Notes under the pieces: generated by a model
What the model was told of the DNA's origin: nothing
Databases searched by the model: none
The model's input: the letters and a program-made list of their open reading frames with translations, nothing else
Position numbers and translations under genes: made by a program
Part shown: in pieces, positions 21,956 to 36,717 of the stretch
How positions within the stretch are numbered: the stretch's first letter is position 1
How the letters are laid out: each line of letters begins with the position of its first letter
From: Carya illinoinensis
Taxonomy: Eukaryota; Streptophyta; Magnoliopsida; Fagales; Juglandaceae
DNA: 64,000 bases
Assembly (NCBI RefSeq): GCF_018687715.1
Contig: NC_056764.1
Location: 7,764,501-7,828,500, forward strand
Reading direction: 5' to 3'

Positions 21956-24900
21956 AGTGGTGAATTTTTTTTTTTTGTCCCCTCTTTTCCGCTTCTGCTT
22001 ACGGCGTGGGGGTATACATATATATATAAGTCACTAAATTATTTAGAAGTCTAATTTAGTGACTAATTAATTTAAAATCTAATGCTTTTTATGCCCAAGC
22101 AACCTGATGATACTATGTTATTAATTTAGCATCAATACAAAAAAATACTGCACTTAATTAATAGTCCAGTTTGGGACAAATCTTTTTCACCTACATGCCA
22201 ATGACCACAACGTTGGTTTCTAGAGTTCCAAAAGCAACTGCTTAGCCGTTAGTCTAAAGAATAGAAAATCCTGAAACATGATCCATCCAAATGCACTCAT
22301 TATTATAAAATATTAATAAGAAAAAGCACATTAAATTATACACATCCATTCCTTGCAACATTTTTTAAGCTATCACACTCATTCATTCATCTAAATCCAA
22401 AAGAGTAATTCACATTAATGTAGTTCATGGGCTATACATGGGGTGGTATATTGGAACCAAGAAGTTACAACTTACAAACTACTAAATAAACTGAACACAT
22501 TTAAGCTTCTAAACATTAGATCAAAACGTCACTACATTCTCTTATATATTTCAAGCTGTCCTGCTCTTCATATAGTGTATATAATAATCATACCATGTGC
22601 ACCTGGGCATTGTAGATCAGGCCAGAACAACTTCAATACAACTGCAGCAATGTGTGGGGAATTCATGGCAGCACTCTCTTCCAAGAAACTGAAAGGAGCC
22701 AACCAAACCTGCCCATGATTAATAAATTCTAGTCATACAAGGAAGCAAATACTTATTTATAGCGATTTGTCCTAAATGACGCAATTTCTTTTTTGTGAAG
22801 TTCACTCCACAGTAGTATTTGGAGTTGCTAAAAAATATATATTGGGTGTTGATTAAAGATATTTACCCAAGAAACAAAAAACTGATCAATTTGAAACATT
22901 ATACTTAGAATAATGTTGCGGTAGTATATTAAACATAATTTCTAACTACTTTAGAAATTATTTAAAACCAAGCATATGATAGAAGAAAAAAGCAAAGAGC
23001 TTATCTGTTTCATAATCCTAGTCAGCATTGACTCATGAGTTGATGGGGATAATGTTTTTATGCCCCAGGTTAGTGACTTAGATGAAACTGAGCTGTACAG
23101 CCATAAAAGCTGTAAAATTTCCTATATGTTGAGTGGATATTCTTGTTTATACTTAGGTTGGTTCTGCTCTTAAGATGTGAAAGATTCCTAATTTTCTTTT
23201 TGAAGGAAAATTAAAAGCCTGGATATAAGAAATGTGGTATATAATCCAAAGCTACTTTTAAATGGAGCATCTAACCCAAAACTCCAATATTCATTTCTGC
23301 CATAACTCCTGATATTCTTATCAAAAGCAAACTGTTTGATTCAGTCATGGGTTGCAACAGAGACACATAATGGAATTCTAGTGTCTTCAAGTGTAAAAGC
23401 TAGTAAAGCAGAGCATCAGCATTAAAATTAGAGCAGTACGTAAGGTCCCTCAAACAGAATTTACTATTGTCTTCTCATCTCACTAAATAAACAGGTTCAA
23501 GTCATTCAACCAGATTGGGTATTTGTGTACCTGTTGATTACTCTTCACAATTCCCTCCATGGAATCAACAAGTTTCTGCTACCATCAGCACAACAGTTTT
23601 TAACATCTTCGAACTTCACATGTTGGAATGTACAATCTGCAGGGAGTAGCTTATAGTAGTGACTTTGAGGATAATATAATCCTGGGGCACATAATTAAAG
23701 AACAATTTTGTGCCCCAGCAGTAGTACATCTTTTTGTTTTGGTTCTATAGTCATGCATTCTCTCATTGGTGGCCATTGCATAATGCATTAAAATATTTTA
23801 TAAAATGCTCATGTCATTTATATAAAAGTCTGATTTTGGACCAGTATCAGAATTAATGTACTTCAAATCATGATTAAAATTCCTCTAAAGAAGCAGTCAG
23901 ATATGCATTTAGTGGCACACATGCTTCGAGTTCAATCACGTCATGCAATCTCTCATGCCATTAGTAATGACATGTTGCACATTAAATTCGTGCAACATTT
24001 TTCACACCCCATATAACATGATTGCTATCTGCAGCAATCATGTTAGTAAGCCTTTATGATTTTTGTGCTCTGCATCACCTATCCCAGACCTCTCTCAGAA
24101 TTTAGCTCTTTCTATATAAGTTAAGTTTTGTAGGTATGTAATTCAGTATTAAGAAATCCTTACTATGTTCCAAAAAATCTACCTTGCTCAAATCTATACT
24201 AATATAACAAGCTGCTATGTAAAACTGTTTTGCCATGTTCTATCAGGTCATGACAAATACTACTTCACTATCCTCTCTCTCTGCTTGATAATATTAGTTA
24301 TTGTCCAAATAACTAGACAATCATAGATTTTACCAAGTTATTATTCCAGTTAGCATAGATATCCAAACACTAGATTATCTTCCCAAGACTTTGAGCTCTT
24401 ATTCAAGACCTCCAGCTGAGAAACACTCATTATTATATACATTCACCATCTCCAATCAGAACCATTTAATTAGCATGGAACCATAACAACCATAGGACTG
24501 CACCATGCAAGACCCAGTAGTCTGGATTTTGTATCTATGAGATTAAGATACTGCAAAGTCTGGGTAAGAGAGGGAGAGGGAGAGAGAGCAAGAAGAGCAT
24601 TCTTTAAAAATCCTTTAGATCTATCAGCATACAACATTTCAGCCCACTTTTAGCATCTACATGGGATCTTATTCACCATCTGTTGTAGTAAAAATTTTCA
24701 ACTTAAGGCTCTTCTTTTATACATTCCAAAAGCCTTTAAGGCTCAAAACACTATATAAAAGAATGTTTTCATAAGTTTTCACACAGCTGGACACGGGATT
24801 AGTGGATATAGTGACAATGTACAAACCAAAGACATAATGGAGTTATGTCCAACTTCCTTTATGTAACAAGTACACTATACCAGACCATATATTGTAGGAT

Positions 24901-25540
24901 GGTGTACGAATGTGACAACACATGACGATGTTTCCCACCCTTACTCCCCCAAACCCAAACACATTAAGAAAATAAAAGTGGACTAATATATACATTACAG
25001 TCTTATTACTATTTTCCATTTACCTTCTCCGCAAGAGATATGAGACCCCGGTCACTCCTAGTGATATGGATGGAAGATTAATGTCGAACTGCAGCCAGCA
25101 AAAGCATCATCTTTCCTATTCAGATGTAAGATGGAAATGATGTTAAGATAAGCCTCAACCTCGCTACTATAAATATTCCTGAAAAAATAACTTCACAATG
25201 CAGCATATTCCACAACCACAATTATGTATAATATCACATACCATACACAGAAATGCTCCAACATATACATTGAAGAAACTTGACTTAGATCAATTATAGG
25301 CAGCCTTCATGAAGCATAGCATATCTAAGTTAAGCATGTAGACTCAAGCAAATACTGTTTAGTCAAGTTATACAACGGGATCTATATCTTGCATATTTAT
25401 AACTTCTGCATATTAGACTATTATGTTGCCTTAATTATCACCACCGTTCATATGGTGTACAGATTTAATGTATGACAAGGAATCATATGCTTACTTAACT
25501 TCCGGTCGTTTTTCTGAACACTGCACTGACCATTAAGGAA
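21956..25540. other. CACTA interior, no gene recognised
   Basis: AT-rich, with short frames only. A small inverted repeat, AGTCACTAAATTAT..AATTTAGTGACT, lies near 22030-22062. A run of AGAGAGAGAG-type sequence lies near 24570-24590. No captured host exon could be recognised by eye. Confidence 0.4.
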
Positions 25541-25699
25541 GTAAGAAATATTGAATGCTCTCACGCACTCAACACTCTGTTTCGCCCCGGCTTTCAATCC
25601 TCATCCAACAGTAGACTTTCATACAAGAAGGCGTACAACTTATCCCAGGTTGAACGTCCAGCTCCCTGGATGTGGATTCCAAAATGTTTTCAACCTTCC

Positions 25700-25760
25700 T
25701 CTTTATATATATATATATATATATCTACCATTGTCAATATATATATATTAATTTATATAT
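25700..25760. repeat. (TA)n microsatellites
   Basis: Two TA dinucleotide runs near 25702-25725 and 25737-25760, downstream of the TNPA-like stop codon. Confidence 0.85.
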
Positions 25761-25840
25761 AGGCCACCCACCATCTCCCAATACCAAAAATAGCCCAAAC
25801 TACCCAAAAAATCCCAGCCCATTATTTATTAACAGCACCA

Positions 25841-28368
25841 TCACGGAGTCTCTCCACGAGACTGCTGAGACTCTGTGTGTGTATGGAAATTCTGGAAGAA
25901 TGCCCTCATCAACAAATCTGTTTCATTTTGCCTCTCACGAAGTCTCAGTACTTCCTCCTGAATTGCATCAAATTGTGTCTTGTACTTGTCAGCATCTTTC
26001 CGGTAATTCTCAGCATCCTTCTTGTAATTGTCTGCGTCTTGCTTATGCCTTTCAATCAAGGCATTCAACTCTTTTTCTCTTTGGCTGTCCCGTTGGTGTG
26101 TCGAGTCCGGGATGACCATCTCTCCTAGTCCCCTTGAATATCCTGGTCTAGAGCCAAGGACCTCCCTAAAAACACTTGCTGCTGCATCATTGGTTCGTTG
26201 TTCAGGATCGAGCCCATCCAGCTTCCCAACCATCTCCTTCTGCACATGGAATTTTTGAATGGTTATTGTTAAGTCTTGTAGTGACAAGAAAAAATCAGTA
26301 AACATGTCATCCTAATTATATAATACTTTTATTCGCAATATATAACCTAATTTAATTATCATACTCACATAACTGGCCTCAGTTGCGGTGGTGACAAATT
26401 TTTCGGTCTTTTTTGACCAATGAGTCTCCTTATAGAACTCCACCAAATCCGCATTTGCAGCCCGCTACAAGTGTGTAATTTTGTCAGATTTATGTTAAAT
26501 GATTTATATTGATTCATCCGGAAAACATATACCCATGTATTCTCAACCACAAAACAACCAATTGAGTATGACACCCCATGCACAAACAACATGTTTCGCG
26601 TTCTCCCGCAATATAAGTTAGAAGTAACCAACATTGGAAATTATTTTGGTGAATCTAGACATATAATATAATAATGGAATTCGTAGAGCACATTTTTAGG
26701 AATTATTTGTTATTGAAAAATTATCACAGAATGGGTTGTGACATCATACGAGGCTGAAATCTGGAAATTACTTACATACCTTCTCCTCCAAAATCCTAAC
26801 AAAGGATTTCCTGCCAGCTGTGTGGTTGATGGTTTGTGCCTTTCTATTCTCCCGATTTCGCCTTGACATTGTCTGCCATTAATACCTAAAGTCAGCTTAC
26901 CCAAACCCACATAGTAAACAAACTATGTATGTAGTACCATTTTTAAAAAATAACAGTTTCGTATTTTGTATAACCAAAATATACCTTGAATTCCTCACTT
27001 CCCCACCTCCGACACAAGGTAATCCAAACATTCACGTCGACCATTGGACAACCAGAAGCCAATGCTTCTTCGTGGCTTCCGTATGATTCATATTTTCTGT
27101 GTAATTGGTGATGGACTGCATTAAACCTCTTACGCAGCTGCTTCAAGACGGTCAACTTGTGATTCTCCCGATCCCAATCCAACACAAAGTCAGCCTACAT
27201 GGATGAACATCACAAAAATTTAGTCATTCTCTATTGTAAATAAACTCCAATGTGTCAATATTAATGGCAATAATCTTACCCTCACACGGTCGATCAACTC
27301 GTCCTTTTGTGCCTGCGGCACATCGGTCCATCTCGCATAGCTCATGTCGCAATGTTGTTTGATGATTTGCGTTACCCGTGCAGTGAACATGGATGAGTTA
27401 CTACAGCAGGGTGCAGTTTCACCCTCATTTATCTTCAGAAACACTTTTCCTTGCTTTCTCAACATCTCGAACGCAATACACTTGGCTGGCCCACGTTTCC
27501 GTTTGGGCTGCTCCATGTTCGAGGCAGGCATTGTGGGGGCAGTCGCATCTGTATTAGAAGATAACGTTCAATCAAGTCAGTCTTCAAAAATTAAATGATT
27601 AAAACCACATGCACTGGGGGTTTCGTAATAAACATAGAACATAAACGACAAGCGTACCGATATTTTCTCCGTTGGGTGGGGTCACAACCATACCAATATT
27701 ATCTCCGTTCGGTGGGGTCACAACCAGAGCAATATTGTCCCCGTTAGGTGGGGGTTCTCTTACAGGTGAAGGTTCTCTACTCGGCTCGGGTGGGGGCATC
27801 GGAATGGGACATGGTGGCTCCCATGGATGACTCGGAGGCTGAGTTGAGTCATCCGATCCTGACTCATGATCTTCATTTGGAGGGCTATGGTATTCAGCGA
27901 TACGAACTCCTCGTGGTCGGCGTGCTCTAGTACCGTATGGTACAAATCGCCGGCCACGGAAACCTCGCCGGCCTCCTCTTCCGCGGGAAGGTCCTGCCAT
28001 CGTGTCACCTGTATTTATTTAGAAAACCCCATTTAAGTTAGAAGTAATTCCAAGTATGGCCTTCTAAGCACATACATTGTATCCACATGTATATGTGGAT
28101 AAAAGCCCTCTAATGCCACCTTGTATTTTAGACTAAAATCTACTGCAGATATTAGTATTGCTTTTTTCAGTGTCATACACGTATATAGCAATCAATCAAT
28201 AATATACTTTCATTAGTTCGGAAGATGATGCATGAATGCCCATCTTTTTAACAATTGTACCCACCAAGAATTGGCTTCGAACTATTTGCATGAAAAAGTC
28301 AATGATTGTTTACCGAGTACAAGGAAGTACTTAATGTGAACATATTTACCTCCAGGGTTGTTCGTCAT
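25841..28368 (-). CDS. TNPA-like CACTA accessory DNA-binding protein (Ptta/En/Spm family)
   Basis: Six exons join in frame on the minus strand: 28000-27658, 27548-27280, 27194-26985, 26872-26780, 26464-26369 and 26239-25841. All have GT..AG junctions, and the total is 1410 nt (469 aa). Exon 1 is Gly/Arg- then Pro-rich, with a PNGDNI triplication. Exon 2 carries KRKRGPAK and QIIKQHCDMSYARWTDVP. Exon 3 has WITLCRRWGSEEF. Exon 4 has NRENRKAQTINHTAGRKSF, the hallmark of the plant Ptta/En/Spm transposase family. Exon 6 has an imperfect KDADNYKKDAENYRKDAD repeat forming a coiled coil. A further leader exon, 28368-28350, splices in phase to 28008 and would add MTNNPGGDT before the ATG at 28000. In En/Spm the equivalent protein binds subterminal repeats, brings the ends together and relieves promoter methylation. 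No broken codon was found. Confidence 0.88.
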
Positions 28369-28822
28369 TTCTTGCAGGGCGATGTAATTTATAGTCAAAC
28401 TTTCTTCTATTTGCGCCTGTGTGTTTGTCGCTGACCTGGTTACTTGGAATAGAACAACAATAATCACGCTCAAGTCATTAACAAACTGTCAAACAAAAAA
28501 TACATATGTAGTAATCTCGACTTTATATATGCTTTCTCTATGGAGTTGGAGCTAGCTAAAAAACAGTACAGCAAAGAAATGACCTACATGATTTAAACTG
28601 TAAATGCATAGTGTGGGCATTCGGTAGTAAATGCATGAACATAATACATGTAATGAACTCATACATTACATTACCCAAATCGTGAAACAAAACTAACGGG
28701 ATAATTATAACTATAATGAAAGTCATTGATTGTATTTCTTGATACCTTATATTGTCCATTTACAGCAAAACAATAAAGGTAAAGTCAAAATATGGAAGTT
28801 ATCAACGATTTTAGCTGGTTTT

Positions 28823-31800
28823 CTACGCTGATATAGACTCCTCGTCTGTGTAAAGGTCCTCCTCATCTGAATATTCCCCATCAGCAGAAGCATCTCCTGA
28901 ACCAGAATCAATTATGCCATCGTCAATAAATTCTACCGAATTCCAATTTTGACCAGCCATACTTGTAGCTTCTCGTGCATCAATCAAGATAGGTTCTATA
29001 TCATTCCTACTCAGTGGAGTTGACATTGGACATGCATCGCACTGCAATGGTGCATAATCATATGACTCCTCAGTTTCTTGATATGCATCATCATCACTTG
29101 ATGAGTCATCAATATCTTCTAACACCGTTGGCCCCGATGGAATGTCATATACATTCCTGTTCGTGTACGTTTGCACCACAAACCATCGCCCTTTTGCCCT
29201 TATATCTCTGACGTAAAAACACTGGGAAGCCTGGCATGCCAACACAAACGGTTCATCCTTATACCAAGTCCTATCCATGTTGATACTGGTCATATGGTTA
29301 TCAACTCGTACCCCTCGTCTTGGATCACCAACATCAAACCAATCACACATGAACAAGTACACCCGACGCCAACCCATGTAGTGTAACTCCACGATCTCAT
29401 TTATAACACCGTAGAAGTCTACATTATTAGTATTTTCGTCCCCAGTTACCAACACCCCTGAATTCTGTGTTCGCCATCGAAGTTCACGTTCTTTCGTATG
29501 GAACCTTTTGCCATTTATAATGCAAGCAGTATAGGATGTAACCCACCGTTCAGGACCGCAAGCTAATGCATATAGATCATCGGTCACATCAAGTGGGTTG
29601 TTGATACGCTGGTCCTTAACCTACAAGAATAGTTTGTATGAAGGTCATCACTTATAGTATTTTCATTTTAATCATAAAGGATCGGGTTCATCAATCTAGG
29701 TTGTATTCAATCAAACTTACACGTTTCTTCAACCACGTTGGAAATTCAGATTTATGTGTTCGATCAATAAAATTTGGCCTGTCCACCTTACACTTCTCAT
29801 AATGCTCCCTGCATTTGGGGAACACATAACCCATGCCGCAATATATGTAAGTTTTGCCATCAGTCAAACGACAGAAAATGATTGATGGAAAAGACATAAA
29901 ATCTCCTTGAAGTTGGAGTTGACGGATAACGGATGCTTACTCTAGGTAGGGTCCAATCTCAGCGCAGTTGTTGAGGACGTACCATGTTGATTCCGTAAGG
30001 AGTTTATCTGATAATTGCCTGTTCGAAGCAGTACCAATGGGCCTCAGTTTTTGGTTGAAAATTTTGATTCCATCTATATCCTCTGATTCACCATCAATGT
30101 TGCGGTCCACTCGAGTAAACTTCGTCTCAACGTCTTGGAGATACAATGAGCAAAATGTCAGGCATTCAATGTGAATGTGGGCTTCGGCTATTGAGCCTTC
30201 TGGTCGGGCTTTATTCTTAACATACCGCTTGAACTTGCCAAGATATCTCTCAAATGGATACATCCACCTGTATTGTACTGGACCCCCAAGTATGGCCTCG
30301 CGGGGTAAGTGGATAGCTAAGTGAACCATGATATCGAAAAAAGATGGGGGAAATATCATCTCCAACTTGCATAGAATTGTGGCAATATCAGTTTCAAATT
30401 GGGATATTTGATTAACATCCAGGGTTCGGGCACACAACCCCTTGAAGAAACTGCACAGTTCAATCATGGCCAATGCAATATCATTTCTAAAAAACCCCCC
30501 AACAGCAATAGGAAGTAGTCTTTGCATGAAAACATGACAGTCATGACTTTTCAACCCGGAGATTCTACAATCTCGTACAGATACACAATGCGCGATGTTC
30601 GAAGCGAAGCCATCTGGAAATTTCACATCGACTAGCCATTCACAAAATTTTTTCTTTTCATCACCGTGTAATGTATACAATGCTTGTGGCATTGTAACAC
30701 GTTCACCGTCATACTTCAAATGCAATTCTTTTCTGAATCCCAAAATCTCCAAGTCACGTCGAGAATTAATATTATCTTTCGTTTTACCAGGAATGTTCAT
30801 TAATGTGCACAATATGTTATCAAAAATATTCTTTTCAATATGCATGACATCTAAATTATGTCGAAGACGCAGGGTTACCCAATACGGTAGCTTGAAGAAA
30901 ATGCTATGTTTGGTCCAGTTCAGCTCTTCAACAGTGCGTTTTCTCTTTCGATGAGATTTACCAAATTGCACATCCCCAAGCATCAGCAGTTGACCCAAAA
31001 TATCAAAGCCTTCTACAACCCTTGGTGGTCTGCGATGATCTTCTTTACCATTGAATAAATGCTTTCTCTTTCGCCAGGGGTGATCGGCAGGCAAAAAACG
31101 CCGATGTCCCATATAACAATGTTTTCTCCCATACTTCAACCAATTGGAGTCTGTGCCCTCATTACAAGATGGACAAGCCAATTTTCCTTTTGTTGACCAC
31201 CCAGAAAGAATCCCATATGCTGGAAAGTCATTGATTGTCCACATTAAAGCAGCGTGCAACATAAACGTTTCCTTCGTGGAGGCATCATACGTACGTACCC
31301 CATGTTCCCAAAATTCAAGCAGTTCATCTACCAACGGTTGCAAGTAAACATCAATGTCATTAGACGTAGATTTTGGCCCAGGAATAATGAGGGATGTAAT
31401 GAAGAATTGGTCCTTCATGCACAACCACGGCGGCAAGTTATACGGGACCAGGATTACAGGCCAAATGCTATATGGTTTTGCCATATTGTTGAAGGGATTG
31501 AAACCGTCACTTGCTAGACCAAGCCTAACATTGCGAGCATCCTGTGCGAACCAACTATGGTCGTCATCAAATCTCTTCCAGGACTCAGCATCTGCAGGAT
31601 GTCTCATACTAGACTCGTCGGATGGTCGTTGCATTTTATGCCATCTCATATCACGTGCTATATTTGCTGTCATGAAAAGACGTTGCAATCTTGGCTTCAA
31701 AGGAAAATGCCTCAACACTTTTTGAGGGATAAGACGAGCCCTGTGTGTATTAGGCACCCACCTTGAAGCCTTACAGATAGGGCATTCATTAAGATTAGCA

Positions 31801-32495
31801 TTTTCCTTCCAGAATAAAATGCAGTCATTGGGACATGCATGAATTTTGTTATAATTCATACCCAAACCCCGCTCCAATGATCTTGACTCCTCATATGAAT
31901 GTGGCAATTCAGCATCAGGGAAGGCGGCCCGCAACAATTTAAGTAGCATATCAAACGACTTTATTGACCACCCACCAAGTGTCTTAATGTGTAACAACTT
32001 CACAATGAATGATAGTTTTGAGAATTTGGTACAGCCAGAAAAAAGTGGACGTCGGGCATCCTCTAATAGCTGCTCAAAAGATTGGCTTGGGGAGGGATCT
32101 GGAATAGATCCACCAGTTGCTAGTGGAGTATCATAACCTTGGGGAACATCAACAAATTGGCCTGCCCGAATGTCATCTAACATATGGTCCATATCATCAA
32201 TGTAGTCATCGGCATAATCAGCAACACTGTCATCATCGTCGTCATTGAAACTTTGTGTTTCCTCTTCCCCATGAAAGATCCACTGGGTATAATTTGGATT
32301 GATCCCTTTCATGTACAAGTGAGTCTCCACATCAAAGATAGGCAAGAAGAGAGTATTGCAACATGAACGGCATGGACATCGAATGCGATCACTTCCTCGA
32401 GAATGGTTTCGTGCCAGGTTGAGGAAAGTGTTAACCCCTTCGGCGTATGCAGGCGATCGAAGTCTATTGGTCAAGTTCATCCAGCTTTTGTCCAT
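28823..32495 (-). CDS. TNP2-type CACTA transposase, apparently intact
   Basis: Three exons: 32495-29941, 29808-29721 and 29620-28823. They use GT..AG introns and give 3441 nt, 1146 aa, without a break. ATG 32495 begins MDKSWMNLTNRL, the usual start of the transposase-associated N-terminal domain, whose Cys/His cluster CPCRSCCN is near residue 40. The TNP2 catalytic domain follows (VLRHFPLKPRLQRLF near 260, FPAYGILSGWSTKGKLACP near 430, LRHNLDVMHIEKNIFDN near 550). Then come a DUF4218-type region (LKSHDCHVFMQRLLPIA, PVQYRWMYPFERYLG) and, in exon 3, a DUF4216-type region (VYLFMCDWFDVGDPRRGV). The C-terminus is acidic. The product should cut and join the element's CACTA ends in the nucleus. The gene lies upstream of the TNPA-like gene on the same strand and was probably transcribed from the 38131 end. 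Confidence 0.93.
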
Positions 32496-35400
32496 CTAAA
32501 ATGGTTGAAATCCGCATATTAGTTACTCGGATAGTATTTAGGGTTCAATTTAGCTATACGAAAGATGGAATCTTAATTAGAGAAACTAACATGGTTGGCT
32601 TTGAATATTGTCTATTTATTCAAAGCCATATCTTGTAGATCATAAGAGAAGATGGAGGTGATGATACTAACCGGAGATGTCATGAAGATCGTTGTGGAAT
32701 GATAAAAGTTGTGTTGAACAGTTTGGTGTGTCTATGCCAGGAGTATTGAAGGGCTGCAGAATATGCCATCATGTTAAACATGGTACAAGAAGGCCATTGT
32801 TGGTGAATGGCACTTTAATGTTAATAACGAAGCATGTAGAAGTGGAACTAGTTTGGAGGTTAGGTTGGCGTGTAGTTTGAAAACTTCAGTAAATTAAGTA
32901 TTTATAACTTCCAGCTACTTTCTAGATGTTTAATTGCAATTCATGCGATTATGAAAGGCAAGTGTAAATGAAAGTACTTGGCCAAGATATATGAATCTTG
33001 TGATCAAGGAAGTACGTGTCAGGAGATGTGGATGACATTTTAATGACGAATTCTTGTTTGACTTGTAGATCTAAATATTAAACCTCACATGTATAACACT
33101 AGCAATTTTCTCTAAATTGATTAACCAATTGGTATATGGCTGAGTGTAGGCATAAAGTCAAACAAGGTTAGAATTTTGAAAGGAAGCGATTTGGTGAATG
33201 GATGGTCATACATATGTTGATCAACTAATAAGCATATGTATTCAAATGTAATTATAACTCGTCCAGAAGCCTTGCAACGATTTTAGCCGGATGTCCAAAT
33301 AATATGACATGCACGTTACAATCTAGCAATGGTCACACAGCCAGGAAAAAGGTGAATGTCATTGCTACCTAGCATGTTTTAAATTAAAACAACTGGCGTA
33401 TGCAAACTGAAAAACCGTACAGTAGAAAACAGGTTTACACTGCATAATACCAATTGGTGTGTAAACATATAACACAGGCATCAAACCACAAATCACACAA
33501 ATGGCCATAATAAATTCCATAATGCAGCTTGGATAATATTCAGCAATATGCTTGGAGATCTTCATTTGAATATCTCATAAGAATTCAAATAATTATGAGA
33601 TATTTAACCAACAATTCCTATTCAGGACTTTAAAGCTCACCGAGATGCGAGTAAGCATACTTGTGCTGGAAGAAAGTTCAGCACAAGTATGGAACTATAA
33701 ATATCGATGTTAGGTGGGAAATAATATATGCAAGATAAGTAGTAAAGGAGATTTAAAATTATCCTCTACTTATTTACTATTCAGCGATTTTAATGCCAAT
33801 GACAAATACTAAATGAAATCCCCCCCCCCCAACAAAAAGACCTCCAAAAAAACTGATAATAGTACTTATTTGTAAGCATAGCAAAGAAGAATGAATATCC
33901 CAAAGATGGCACTCAGATATGCAGATATTAAGTCGAAATCCATCTCAGTGTAATATTTTAACAATATTTTATATCATTTTCCACTTTCATCCTAGCTCAA
34001 CTCAACATCCAAACATAACCTTAATCCAAAGCTATATATTCAAGTATAAATCCACATTAGACTAGGTATATTTAGAGCAAAAATGATAATATAACCCTAA
34101 TACAGTTTTTAAGCATATTTATAAATTCAAACTGTCCAGAGTCCACAAGCCAAATACGAAACAAGGTCACAAATTATATTCCAACAGTACACCATCAACC
34201 CCACGATTCAAATACAAAATCATATCTGAAATTAAAAGCAAACTGTCCAGCCAATCGCCCACAATCCAAATACAAAAGAAGTTTGGAAATCAATCCAAAC
34301 CATACACCAACAGCCCCACAAGGTAAATACAAAAAAAGGTATGAAATTAAATCCAAACCATATATCATCCATTTCCAACTGCCAAACTGGTTTAACATTT
34401 ACAAAAAATCAATGTTAAACCAAACACTAGATCTCATAGTTGCTGCCCAGCCACAGATATCTCCAAACTACCCAGACTTGAGCATGTACACTTGTTAAAA
34501 ATAATTCTCCAGCCATAAACACATACACAAGTATAATCTTTAAGTCATGAGCATATAATATTTTGGGCAGTTGGTTTCTAGAATTGTTTCCTATAATCTT
34601 TAAGTCTTACTATAATATTTAATTTCAAATATTAGCTTCAACAAACGGTCGTTAGAAATCGTTGTAAACGGTTGGTTTGGCAAACAATTATCAAGGGGAG
34701 TTGTAGTATTTCCATACAAGAGGAGATATTAAAAAAACAAATCTCACATCATTAATCAACATGTTACATATATAAGACCAATTAATGTTTTAAGATAGCA
34801 TTCTGCCCCAATTACTGCATTGTTTTGCCAAGAAGAGCAACTGGCCATCGGCTTTCCCAAGTTAAAACAATCCAATGAAGTTTATATTTTTATAAACTTC
34901 CTCATAAACATCATCCTTGTATTCTAATTACCAGAACTTAATCTAAAAAATTAGATATATGATTTTTGCAACTAAACCCACAGTTTCACAAAACTGTTCT
35001 AAGGTAGATGAAACATGCATTAAACTAAATAGACTTTTAAAACAGAATTGTAATAATTCTGATAATTTACTTTACAATCCTCAACTCAGACTACACACAA
35101 TATTCATTCATTTAGCATAGCCAACCTACTTATCCAAAGAACAATGTAATATATCATAGCCAACCCACGAAGACAATTAACCACCCAAACCATTCTTCAC
35201 TATCAGTTTAGCATATTGACAAAATATTCCATACTTTTCCGACCAAACCATACTTGCCAACTATCCAATCAAATAAGCCTAGCAACTAGAAATAACCCAT
35301 TCAAAGTGTGTTAGGAAGCAACATTAGATCAATTTACAAACGAATATTTCCAAAGAAAGCACATATCAAACCACAAAGCAAGCACCAATTTAAACACTAT

Positions 35401-36653
35401 GCATCGAAAGCACCATAGATCAAATGCCCTTAAAAAAAAATCATTAATGTGTTTAGGTACAGCTACATGTATTATTTGTCTTATCTAAAATAAGAGAGTT
35501 AGCATGCCAGGGAGTCCCCATGTCAAAAAAAGGTTATTGCCAAAGATGTTGCACATCTCTAAGCAGGTTGAATGTTTATTAAATTATGACCCTATATGAG
35601 TTTGGACTTAATATAGGGTTTTCAAGAAAAATATCTATGAGGACATGCTGCCAGAAGTTTTGAATAGCTAGCCTACAAATCACCCATAATAATACATCTG
35701 GCCAAGCAATGTAGTGTCATGAACAGATTGCATTAAAGTTAAAATTAATGAGCTTTAGATTCACATATGCATAATGAATCTAAACCTCTTAAGGGTGCAG
35801 TTAGCATAACAAGAAATACCTCCTAAATGAGTACAACACCTATTTGTAATGAAATACCATATAATAAGTGGTATTCCAACCTCAGCTCATGTACTTAAAA
35901 GCACAACTCATTCCACGCATAGAGATTATGTATAAGTATTTGCCCAACACATCCTCTAGTAGCAACAAAACAGAGAACAAATAAAAGGATAGTCTCTGTA
36001 TTATTTTTGTCTTACTAATAGTAGTACAAGCTGCCAATGTCTTGAATGTACAGTAAAGCAGAGCATCACGCCCAGTTAAAACAAAGCAAGTGGAAAAAGC
36101 TATCCACTTCCTTTGTAAGAAGATCTAGTCCTTGTGAAAGTTTCTCAGCTCTCCTCCTAGAATCTGAAACAGAATAATGAATGCTTACACTTCAACAGGG
36201 TCGACACCATTAATCAACAAAATGTGTACTAATAGTTGACACTTGTATCAACTGCTTCAAGTTCAATATCTATGGGACATCGTCCACGAGGGAATATGGT
36301 TATATTCCCCAAAGATAATACTAGTCTGCAGGGCAATAAAAGCTTGTGCCCATCATAATTTGGTATACAACCAGAATGTAGCAACTTTAAAATCTAACCA
36401 GAGAAACGCTGCAGCCAAGATGACAACCATTCTTCCAACTAGCTTACAGAAGACGACGCTTTCTTATAACAATTATTGTACCAAAAAACTTAGGTTGGTT
36501 TGAAAGATCTATAACCCCAAACAAACTCCTAATTTTTGTTGAACCATCATCTAAGGTAACTATCTAATGAATAAGATCCTCAAGGAGGAAACAGTTAGAA
36601 CTACATTTAAATTGGCTTAGATACCCAGCCATATATATATATATATATATAGC

Positions 36654-36717
<64 letters not shown>

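Noticed and set aside
29968..32366. Several plus-strand frames of 60-123 codons
   Set aside because: They are the antisense of the transposase exon 1 and show no family motif.
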